From Fomes fomentarius (taxonomy: Eukaryota > Basidiomycota > Agaricomycetes > Polyporales > Polyporaceae), in NCBI GenBank assembly GCA_022606135.1, contig JABYQN010000002.1, positions 3,968,001 through 4,032,000 on the forward strand: a stretch of 64,000 nucleotides of DNA. The letters are read 5' to 3'. The position numbers and the translations under genes are program-made. The stretch's first letter is position 1. The number at the start of each line of letters is the position of its first letter. Shown here piece after piece: positions 44,675 through 54,573 of this stretch. The notes under the pieces are model-generated. The model was not told where the DNA came from. It worked only from the letters and a program-made list of their open reading frames with translations, and did not search any database.

Positions 44675-45018
44675 ATGACCTGCGAGACGACTTTAGACGC
44701 TTGTGCTTCCATCGTGTTCGAATTAGGAAATACAGGCGCCCGATCTCGCCACACTCTGGGCGTTCTTTGCGACTCGCTCTTGTTCACCTCGATCTCCGAC
44801 GCCCTTATCTTCGTTGAGCAACATGCAGGCGGTTGAGCAGAATCTGAAGTCTTTCCTTGCCACACTTTCTGCGCGACCACTCGAGCGACAAACTCTGGAT
44901 ACACTTGCGGAACGAACATTATCGCAAACACAAGCCACTGCCAACCCGGAGAGCTGGAAGAACAGATGGGAGTATGTGTTGAGGAAGGAAATATTTGACC
45001 TTGCTGTACGTTATCTTG
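44675..45018 (+). pseudogene. Truncated 5' copy of THO-complex subunit 1
   Basis: From ATG 44675 a frame runs MTCETTLDACASIVFELGN and on to [17 protein letters not shown], divergent from EXO84. It then hits a deletion of about 43-44 nt relative to 54672-54717 that destroys the frame. After that, [20 protein letters not shown] to LRKEIFDLA and the GTACGT donor are almost identical to 54729-54912. Homology stops abruptly at about 45018. The rest of the gene is missing here and continues at 54.9 kb. Confidence 0.85.
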
Positions 45019-45310
45019 CCCAGCGTCGACATCGACGAGTTGAGCGCAGACGCGTGTGCACTCGGCGGACGAGATCGCGTCCCCGCACCCATCTCCGTCT
45101 CCGTCTCTTTCTCCTTGCCTTCCGCAGGCAGCTGAGGCACGGGCGGTGGCGCGAACAAGCTCTTCACCATCCCGTTCGCCGCCCCCGTCGTAGGGACTAT
45201 CGGGGACCTAGGAAACCGCGGCACGAGCGACGAAGGGTGCGAGGGCTGTAGCAGCACTGAGCAGTCCAGGCAGCACGAAGACCGGGAAGAAGGGCAGCGC
45301 GAGTGCGGTT
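45019..45310 (-). pseudogene. Fragment of an unidentified gene abutting the THO stub
   Basis: GC-rich sequence with minus-strand coding-like frames: one hydrophobic (ALALPFFPVFVLPGLLSAAT), the other Pro/Ser-rich (KSLFAPPPVPQLPAEGKEKE). It begins exactly where THO homology ends and differs in composition from the AT-richer DNA to its right. Possibly a captured gene fragment; the source is not recognised. Confidence 0.35.
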
Positions 45311-45568
45311 ACGGGAACATCGCTACAACTGACCAAAAAATATGTTTTACACATTGTACACTGGTTTCATATCTTCGCTCTCCTCATCCTACATCCTGAC
45401 ATGTCTGTAAACAGTAGAGGTGCCTGTATACATATATTTGCTTTTCCTACATCTACCATCCTTATCGACTCCCCAAGCTCTCATTGCTATCGTAGAGTGC
45501 CCTTCGGGCTGCCGCTTTTGACTGGTGGTCAGTGTACCGATATCTTCCAAGTAGACAGGGTTGCACAC

Positions 45569-47479
45569 TTACTGAACGATGATGTCCGAGTCGAGCCGAA
45601 CACTGCCCTGGACACGGAGGAACTGTACGTAGACTTCGCCTTTGACCTTTGAGTACCCATCCACCATATTCCACCGCAACGCCCATTCGTCCTGGTACGG
45701 CACAACCAGCACGTACTTGACCTCCACCCGCTTGCCGGGTCGCGCCGTCTCCACCTTCGCGAGAATCTCCTCGACCGTTGCGAAGCCGGACTGGGCACCA
45801 TCGTATTTACGAGCGACTGTCATTTGAAAGATCCAAACACTGCAATCGTCCTTCTCGTCCACATAGAACGCATCGAATAACGCATTATTGGACGCCTCAG
45901 GAACGTACATTCCCTCCATGATGTTTGCGATATCTGCCACCTTCGCATACCTAGATTGCGCTAGAGATTTGGTGGGACACAGGGCGGAGCACGTGGCGGT
46001 AGGATTTGGCGGCAATGAGTCCACTTCCTGCGACTGCGACAACGTCAACGCGCGATTGTTCACGGTAAGGGTGGCAGTCGCCTTCTCAGGCTTATAGGAG
46101 AATCCATGCGGGTATTTTTCAGGACCTGGTACTGCAGTCATGGGAACGAAGCCACGAAAGGTGTCGTCCGTGGCGGGAGCGGCTCCACACATACAGAGGA
46201 TGGCTATGGCCTCGAACACCATACCGGCAAAATAAGCTGCCGCAGGCCCCTTCAACTTGCAGAGCGAGAAGAGCGCCTTCGCTTCCTTGAACGAAAGCAT
46301 GACAATCCTGTCCACCAAAAGCTGATAGATCGATCGGGTTTTCGCATGGACGATGTAGCCGTCAGTCAGCAACGAGTCCTCCCTGAGTTCACCGACCCTT
46401 GTCACCATAACGAGGCGGTGGGAGAACTTGTCGATCGCGGCGGGATCATTGAAGAGCTTCGAGATTTGCGCAGCTTGTTCCAGGTCCCAGATCTGCTGAT
46501 GGACTCCTTCTCCATAAGCATAAGGGTCCGCGAGGAACATATAGATGTCGCGGGGGCACGGGCCACACAGAGAGCAGAGTTGCTGGACCGCATGCTCATC
46601 TTCGTACTCCGAGGGATCTGCGCCTGGTATACCTCCGAATTTGATTCTGAAGGGGTCGTGAGTGTTTGAAAGGCAGAAAGGCATCATGATGAGAACACAC
46701 GCACAATCGAAGAAGGTCAGATAGTTCCCATGAAGACATGATCCATAGCGTCGCTCCACGTGCGGTCAGGTGTTTATAACGCTTCCCGTTCGGGGAGGCA
46801 AACACTACATAGAAGAACCCTTGGGTGATGCAAGGTGAGATTGGTTCGACTTTTGGACCTGGGTCAATCAAAGACCAGAGGCGTGGTTCGGCTTTCCCCA
46901 GCAACTCGAAGACGTCGGAAACATCGATCGTCTCTGAGGGTCTCTTCCTGACGCCGCTAACGTCGAACAGGAATGTTTTCCCAATAGACGTGCTGAATAG
47001 AGTGGGTTGCCTGTCCGCCATGCGTCGAAGGAGCACGTAAACGGCAAAGTACGATTTCCCTGGTCGTCCTGTCATTCATCGCATCCCAGAATCAGAACAG
47101 AGAGACGTACCAATTCCCGGCTGACCGCTGACCACAACACCCGAAGGCAATAGGCTCTGCCTACCAGCATTCAGGAGTCGAGTATACATGGCCGCGTACT
47201 CCTTCCGCACAAGGAGCAAGCCCCCTGTAAGCTCCAGAAGGCAAAGACTGTTCCAGATCGTTGACGAGGCCACGTTCATAACATCTGCGTTCACATCGAA
47301 ATCTCGCCCCCACCATTGTTGATAGAAATCCTTCCACTCGGGACTGTCGCATTGTGTCCATTCCTAAACCAACAGTGAATCGTGAGAGGTAAGGGGGTTG
47401 AATAAGGAGTCACCTGCGTCAGTCGGGCTCGCTTAGCCGGCGGGGAGTCTTGGAAGGAGGAAGGAAGTTGGGAGGACAT
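45569..47479 (-). CDS. Crinkler/RHS-like P-loop plus nuclease-like protein, copy 2 (intact)
   Basis: ATG 47479 starts MSSQLPSSFQDSPPAKRARL. Intron 1 (GTGACT...GTTTAG) leads to EWTQCDSPEWKDFYQQWWGR. The second exon ends SGQPGIG and an intron completes GKSYFAVYVLLRRMADRQP, a Walker A P-loop. The intron after DLLRL (GTGCGT donor) leads to IKFGGIPGADPSEYEDEH. Downstream come LITGYI-like beta segments, then FDAFYVDEKDDCSVWIFQMT and KYVLVVPYQDEWALRW, resembling the degenerate restriction-type nuclease end of Crinkler/RHS effectors, with the stop at 45569. The P-loop-plus-nuclease layout is known for this eukaryotic effector class; the placement rests on motif reading. No signal peptide is visible. 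An intracellular role in conflict or transposon biology is inference only. Confidence 0.75.
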
Positions 47480-50159
47480 GATGGAAACGAGACAGAGGTA
47501 GCACGGCGTCACCGAGAACAATCACCGGTGTAACCAGTGGGGATGGGCAACTGGGGAGGGGCAGCGGCCGCTTTACCGAGCTAGCCGATGTACCAGCGTC
47601 TAATGGCCGCTTAGAGCTGGAGATAACTCGAGCACGAACTGATTACTTCGGCTTATTCGGCATTGGGAGATAATCACTCGTGGGGTCTCGACATGAGACT
47701 CGCTTAGAAGACAGCGTCTGAGCGGCACTGAGCGGACTTTAATTGTCAGCCATTCGGCTACAATGCAGGATGGTCCTCGATGGTACCAAAGATCCTAGAT
47801 GCAGACCGGCCATTTTTGACATGGTGGATGTTCTGAACGATGGATGTTGATGCAATCCACAAAGGCTATTTCTCCGATTGTCCAATTTCCCTCCAGTTTG
47901 GTAATAATACCAGAATCAACAAAAAGAAGAAATAGACCCTACTCTCGACACCTAAACTCACAAGTTCTGTGAGAGCACCTATGCTCAAAAGTGAGCTGCT
48001 CGGGAATTGGAATGAGAATACAGTTCGAGACCAGACGCTGATGGACGCAATAGGCGCCCGTCAGGACACCGTATCTAACCATCGGGCATCTCGGCTGCTT
48101 TGAAACATGTGTTATACTTGGACAATGATTTAAACAACAACTAGCGAATTTGAGTATTGTGCGGTCTGTGCCCACCTGATTTGTGCAGGGTGCCCATTTG
48201 CATCTTACAAAGTTCAATTTATGTTTCATTGGGAGCCGGTTCGAGCCTTATGTTGAGGGCCTAGGTATATAATCAATAGCATACATTTACAACACTATGA
48301 AAGAGTGAGAGGAAGGTATGGTGAGCACCCCCTGCATCTCTGCGGGAAGCACGATGAGGCTGACCTTGGAAATTGAATGGGGGATTGGATGGTGATAGGA
48401 GGGGGGAGCATGGAGGATATTCAAGAGCTCTACCTTGAGTTTGTTGTGCGGGTTCCAAAAGCGACATGCAAGAGGTGCACTGGCACCTCCATCATACTGA
48501 GGGTTCAAGGGCGTATTTTTTTCCACTAGAGACACAAACAATGTTGGCAATGGACACATATAAATCGTCCCGTGATGGCATGTTCAATATGCACGACTAA
48601 CTGCAGGTGCAATGCAGCACCAATGTCCCCTAATCCAGTGTATGGGTGGAGACACAGGTAGCGAGATGGGTGAAGACTCAGAACCATACTTATTTGACTT
48701 TGCACATATCACTGAAGTTGCCTTGATAGTAGCTGATGCATGAACGTTGAAATTTCACAGTAGTGTACTAGATGAGCATGAGCACTGGCAGTCTACTTGC
48801 AAGTCGAAAGCTTCAGGACAGTCGGTTGTTGTCGGAGTTTCAACTGAGGGTGGCTTTGCTGGTGTGTCCAGGGATAGATAACAACTGATAAGATCAGCTG
48901 GGACATTATCTCTTCAAGATAACAGAAGATAACTTTGCCATCTCTGGGCACCTCCTCGCATCACTGGTACATCGGCTAGCGGGCACTGCCCCTCCCCAGG
49001 GCAACGCCTGCAAGCATCTTTGTATTTGTCCTTGTTTACAATATGTTTAAGCACCCTGTTAGAATGGTACCCAGAATGCACAAAGTTCATAGGTCCAGCG
49101 GGCTCATTTTCTCTGTCAAACAACACTGTGTTCAACAACGTGTATGTGATACTAGGGATTGGCCATAGAAAATCTGGGATACCAGTCAAAATTGCTGTTC
49201 TGGACTATCAATTGCAATCCCGGCAGTGTCGTATCAGTGTTATTGCATGAAGGATCCCTAGGTGAATGTATACTACATAGATTGGTGTTGAATAATCAGT
49301 GGATAAATGACTGTAGTAGGCTGCAAACTTTGCGCATAGTCGAAGCATTGCGCGAGGTGCGTGCCAACTAGGTGCTGGTGCCACAAATGTGAATGCGTGA
49401 TGCACATGACCCTGTAGAGGCCCATTCAGGGGATCTCCACACACCAGTGCACATACTCCTCATTCTTGTGGCCTGAAACTTGGGTCTCTCACACAGGTGT
49501 GTGGATTAGGATGGTTCACTGAACATAAATGATGCTTACATGTGGTGTTCACAGCGAAGGGCAGGTTCAGTTGCGCACTGCTGGTGAAGCCTGCCCAGTC
49601 CGATGGGGTCACACTGGCAGAGCAAGTACAAGCCCCGAAAGTGGAGTAGTGGGCAGTGCAATGCTCTCAGCAAGGTGCATTCTGCATGGCAGGGTAGTGG
49701 TCACATCTTGGAGAAGCTGGTCTTCAAGTTAGGTGAGGAGGACAAGGAGAATCAGGTACCGGGGACAAGGAAGGCAGAAGTCAATGGAGTGGAGAGAAAG
49801 CAGTGGGTGAGTGACATCATATGGTATGGGTAGAGTACATACCAAATGCGGAGAATCTCCCAGAGTGCCTCTCCTTCCAATCGGGAGAAGTGCGCAGTCA
49901 CCAAGAAGGCAACCTTCTCTACCCAATGTGGATGTGACACTGCCGATGTCCCGGTGTGAAGTCTGAAGGCTGCCAATGCAGAGCTCTCACATTGCCTTAA
50001 GAAGACACAGCAGGAGAATGAACACTTATGGAAGTGGCTTAGCATTTATCAAATCCGGCACCACATGTTGAACTTCCAGACTACTGGCTGTGCTCAGACC
50101 GGAGTTGTGTACACATGTTTATGGTCATATGATTAGATAGGCTGTGTTCCTACTTACCT
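47480..50159. other. AT-richer accessory DNA without recognised genes
   Basis: About 2.7 kb with lower GC and coding-like bias on neither strand. The longest frames (for example 49752-50045 minus and 49529-49732 plus) show no domain. It is probably transposon-derived, given its position between the duplicated effector gene and retroelement relics, but no termini were found. Confidence 0.35.
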
Positions 50160-50640
50160 TTTATGGTTTTCTTTGTTCTCCTACTGTACTTTCCCATGAC
50201 CATATGATTTACTGTGCATTCCTGTGCGTACCAGTGCATTCTTATACTGCACTGGACTCTTCTAGACCTTATGTCTGACTCATGCTATGACTGTATCTGA
50301 CTCATACGCTGATACGGACTCTGACTCATTGTCTTATGGCTACATGTGACTGCTTCATTCACTGACTTATGGACTTGTCCCTCTTGTATAACAGCAGCCC
50401 CTTCTTCACCTCTGCTCTTCAGTCGTTCGCTCACTGACTGAAGAGTAAGTCTCTTACCTACATATGCTCTACTACCTCTTACTGACTTAGTACTTGTAGT
50501 CTCTCTTTGTTGTGACTTACAGGTACTTCACTATGCAGTATAGTCGTGAGCTCACTGACTGAAGATCTCTCTCTGTTGTGACTTACAGTCACTCCTTGCC
50601 TTACAGGTTCAGAGTTCATCAGGTTATGAGCCCTGCCCTC
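50160..50640 (+). repeat. LTR-like segment, copy 1
   Basis: Pyrimidine-rich sequence sharing an ordered set of blocks with 53050-53520: GTGCATTCC.GTG, TAGACC/TAGATAG, then the core GCTCACTGACTGAAGAGTAAGT (50424-50445), a second CTCACTGACTGAAGA (50550), and an end CTTGCCTTACAGGTTCAGAG (50589-50608) with TTCATCA after it. A TATA-like TTGTATAACA precedes the core. It looks like a solo or remnant LTR plus leader. Confidence 0.5.
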
Positions 50641-51169
50641 TACTCAGTTGCTCCTCTGTTGACACTCTGCGCGCAAACTCTGTTTGTCGACTCTCTGCCC
50701 GTGCACTCTCCTCCACTTTCCCTAACTCTTGACTGTGCCCTCCAACACTGCTGCCAGGGGGACTTTACTGTGCTTGTGACGCAGCCCTGAGCGCTTTTTA
50801 GTAGTCGCTATCTAGTATCTTTGTACAACCTTTGGTGCTTTCGTGGCACACGGGTTTTTCAAGTATCCTCAGCCAGGCCACGCACTTGCGCCTGCCAGCT
50901 GTTGTAACTGGGGTGGTTATCACCTTTGGACCAGAGGACAACTGTTTGGACCCTCCTTACTATACTCTTCTGATACCTAGACTTGTATAGCATTCCTTGG
51001 GCACAGTTGGCGACTCCTATCTGGATTGTTGGGAATATCGGCTTCCTGACCTTCTGGCTCACCTCAATAGGTGTTCCTCTCTACCAGATCTCGCACGTGG
51101 CAAGTCAATCATTGCATTTTTCTCTGAACCATCGTACTGGAGCCGCCTACTACTGCCAATAGTCCTCAG

Positions 51170-51617
51170 CTCAGCTCCGACTCTGAAGCTGAAGTCGATA
51201 CTGAACTTGCAGAACATAACTCTACTGCATCAGTGTTTGATTGCTCAAAACAGCCCCATCTCTTTGATCTAGACGATCAGGTCAACCATTATCACTACGT
51301 CTATGACAATGGAGAGCAGGAGTGGGACCAGTGTGACACACAGCTCTGTCCCATTTGCTACAATCAACTCCCTCTTCTGTACGAACCAACCTTTCACTGG
51401 GCATATCCAGCAACTTGGCAGCCTCCTCGTCTCATCTTAATCTCTATCTCTGATCACTCTTTGGAAACTCCCCTCCTGTCGATTCAAGTCCTCTTCCTCC
51501 AGTCTACCTTCCTCCTCCTATTGTCACTGCGCCCCCTGTTGCGCCTATCACTTTCACTTTAGACTTCAAGGAGGAATATTATCAGCAAAAGTGTCCCAGG
51601 CTGGCATCTTACTTACC
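51170..51617 (+). pseudogene. Degenerate retroelement-like frame
   Basis: An open stretch reads SSDSEAEVDTELAEHNSTAS, then CDTQLCPICYNQLPLLYEP and, in a shifted frame, PITFTLDFKEEYYQQKCPRL. It is interrupted at 51617 by the 51618-52637 insertion. It is interpreted as an N-terminal part of a retroelement protein on position alone. Confidence 0.35.
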
Positions 51618-52637
51618 GGTAGATATAATGGTCACCAGATTCACCAGATTGCCCAGTGATGGTGATCACACTGGGCACTGCTTACGGGTAACCTCCAGAA
51701 ACTATAATATCATGCCATGCTGGTGACATCTCACCAGCATGGCATATGTGGCCAGGCTCACCAGCACTTACAATGTCAGGTGGCTAATCTCCCATTTTAC
51801 TTGGTTTGAATGGCTTGTTGCTCCAGGGTCCCAGGGGTCTTTCATGGATCTCACACAGGTTTTAACACCGAAAAAACAAATATATTATGGGAACAGTATA
51901 CATCAATTACAATCTGCCTAGCACTAGTACCGATACTTGTACATATGATTGTAACAAGGATGCTTGCCTCACGGATATACAAGAGCCAAGGCTGACAGAG
52001 GGACTCACCAGCAAAGTACGAGATAATATGAAAGTTGGCTTACCAGATGTGACAATTGGACGGAGAGGATCAGAATATGAACGAGATTAAAATGCACATA
52101 CCTCGGAAAATAGATGTATACTCGGATGAAGGAGATGGACTCACAATGTGGACTTACCATAAAGAGGCAAGCAGAGGGTGGCTGAACGTGGCAAACAACT
52201 TGGAGGCCAATTTATGCAGCACCGGAATGAGCAGGTATGGTGCGGGTTGGGTCGGGCAAGCTAGCATGTGACTAAGGCTTGGCAGCTATGGAGTCGATGG
52301 TGTGATTGCATGACTCAGGTGCACAGCCTCTGGCACTGACCCATTTGGGCAAAACATCATGCAGCCCTATTCTAGGGCTTACCTGGGTCGTAGCAGGTCA
52401 TGGCAGAGTTTGAATGTGTGCTATACCAGATGGCATGAGAGCACGTGAGAGGGGCAACAGAAATGGGGATGAATGATATATTTCAGCCATGATGGTATGT
52501 GTCTGGTAAGAGAAGAATCAGTGCTGGTGAGTTATGAGCAGTACTGGTGAATGCCTAACAGATCTGGCATGACTCTCACCAGACTGAGCTTATCTTATCA
52601 GATTCCCCAGGGCTCACCTGATTCACCTGCACTTACC
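51618..52637. mobile_element. 1.0-kb insertion rich in (C)TCACCAG motifs, with a 7-nt target duplication
   Basis: ACTTACC stands at both edges (51611-51617 and 52631-52637). Inside, TCACCAG or its complement CTGGTGA recurs many times in both orientations, with a perfect 15-bp hairpin (51712-51726 with 51731-51745, loop CATC). No protein frame is recognised, so this is a candidate non-autonomous DNA transposon. Terminal inverted repeats are not obvious. Confidence 0.5.
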
Positions 52638-52639
52638 TG

Positions 52640-52980
52640 GCGCCGTCACTTTTGCTGATGATCTTGATTCTCCCCAAAACCTCTTGTCCATCATTGGAGA
52701 TATCAAAGTTGACTCTATCCCTGTCCTCTCTTTGGCGAATCAGTACAACGACTAATCTGCCAAGATGAAGGGGTATTTCATCTTCATGGACTGTTGGAGT
52801 GTTGTCAAAGGTGCTACTCATCCTACTGAGCAACCTGCCAAGGACAAGTGGGACAAGTTTGATGGGCAAGCTCGCGGCATGATGTACATGCGTGTTGCAC
52901 CAAACTTTCACTACGTTCTGGACGCTCAGACTCCTGTCTTGGGTGGAAATGTTGGGATTACTATGGACTATGGACTATAG
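52640..52980 (+). pseudogene. Copia-type gag fragment (UBN2-like region)
   Basis: Reads TFADDLDSPQNLLSIIGDIK, a stop, then KGYFIFMDCWSVVKGATHP and KWDKFDGQARGMMYMRVAP, the W..W..V.G......WD..D.KA...I...V pattern of copia gag N-domains. Stop codons interrupt it. Confidence 0.5.
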
Positions 52981-53049
52981 ATGCGCATTAGGTGCTTATG
53001 GGCACTGCAATTTCTTTGGCTATGTTTCCTTCCTACCTGGTATGGTATA

Positions 53050-53520
53050 CTCAATACTGTACTTATATGGTTATCAGTTCTCACTTTGTCCAGTCCATTC
53101 CGGTGTGTTCTACACTGCTCCAGATAGTTCTAGATAGTCTTGGATGCATCCATGTGACCATCTCTAATACTTTCTACAGCTTTCTCTTTGTTCTGTCTGA
53201 GTCATCACTCCACCTTTCTTACTCATCAATGGTTCACTCTGACTCTGACATATCACATGCTCTCCTTTCTGTTGCTTACTCATGCAGCTCCTGAACAGTA
53301 TATAAGGAGGGACTTTCAGGGCTTCATTTCCTCAGTCTTTGCTCACTGACTGAGGAGTAAGTACTTCATCCTACTATTATAGCTCATCTGTCTGCGTGTC
53401 TACTAGGTACTTATCCCTTTATGATTATAGTCTTTGCTCACTAACTGAGGACTCATCTGTCTGCGTGTCTACTAGTCATTGCAACTCTTGCCTTCACAGG
53501 TTCAGACTTCATCAATCATC
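53050..53520 (+). repeat. LTR-like segment, copy 2
   Basis: Partner of 50160-50640. It has a TATATAAGG box (53299-53307), the core TTGCTCACTGACTGAGGAG followed by TAAGT, a second TTTGCTCACTAACTGAGGA, and the end TTGCCTTCACAGGTTCAGAC with TTCATCA after it. It lies between two pieces of a gag gene, as a solo-LTR insertion would. Confidence 0.5.
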
Positions 53521-53847
53521 ACTCTCGATGCTACCCCACCCGACAAGCTCACCATCGAGACCATCATCAAGCGCCTCTTGAATGAGGAGTCCCGCCAGTC
53601 CACTGAGCCGCTTGCTCCCGTTGCTCCCGCCACTCCGACTCCCAATCTGGGTCTGGCCGCCGCTATCATGCATACCAAGCCGCCGACCCCGATCAATCAG
53701 ATCACATGCTACAATTGCAGCCATAAGGGCCATTACGCCGATAGCTGCAAGGTGCCCGCAAAGGCAGCTGAACCTTCCGGATCAGGCAATGCCATCATTG
53801 CCGACCCTGCTCCACAGTACGAGCCCGCTGTTCAAGGTGCGTGGTGA
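53479..53847 (+). pseudogene. Copia-type gag C-terminus with CCHC zinc knuckle
   Basis: The frame contains DKLTIETIIKRLLNEESRQS, a Pro/Ala linker and a zinc knuckle, CYNCSHKGHYADSC (C-x2-C-x4-H-x4-C), then stops at 53847. Protease, integrase, reverse transcriptase and RNase H are absent, as the polypurine tract and LTR follow within about 120 nt. Confidence 0.7.
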
Positions 53848-53965
53848 ACATGCACCATTGAGGGGGTGCGCTGAATGGACAATCAATTTCTGTATGTTTC
53901 TTACTCTATTTTTGCGTTGTTTTTGTTTCCTATTCCATCCGTACACATCTTCGCTCGAGGGGGTG

Positions 53966-54497
53966 TGTTGGAACATGAGTTTTTTTCCAGGTACGACCGA
54001 TGACGCATCCGGCCCAGACAATACCCTATCGTCGTACCAGTGCGTGCATGACCACAGAATCCGCCCTGTGAAAGGCATGGGATCTTTCTGGGCGGTCTTA
54101 ACTTTTCCTGAAGTGCTTAAAGTACAAAGGCGGGGACAAAGGATGCAGGGAAAGTTTAGACCACCCCGAGATATCCCATGGCTTTCACAATGGGATATCT
54201 TGGGCAGTGCATGTAGTGTATGATAAGCCCCTGTATGTTACCGCTTACGGACTTACTGGTACCTTAGTTATGTCCTTATTTGGTCATTTACATCCCTTTA
54301 AGTCACTTATAAGGCTCGCACATCATCCTATATTCCTTACGCGTTTGCTTGGTACAAACGCGAATTCATCCTTTTGTTGCTCGCTTCTCTGCTCTCTCGC
54401 GCGCTCGCTCCGCTTGCTTCAATAAGTATATGTGTATAAAGACTTAGAGGAAACGGACTACGTACAAGGCCATGCCCAAAGGATTAATTCCAGTTCA
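53966..54497 (+). mobile_element. Copia-type 3' LTR
   Basis: A polypurine-type tract (CGAGGGGGTG, 53956-53965) directly precedes TGTTGGAACATGAG at 53966, the usual start of copia-like LTRs. The proposed end TTCCAGTTCA at 54488-54497 gives TG...CA with imperfect inverted ends. TTATAAGG (54309-54316) is a possible TATA box. Tandem CCTAAG units follow (54505-54536). No matching 5' LTR lies in the window. Confidence 0.6.
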
Positions 54498-54573
54498 TAA
54501 GTGTCCTAAGTGGCCCTAAGTGGTCCTAAGTAACTAAGTGATTTGCCATTCTCCTGATGAACCTCCAATAGCC

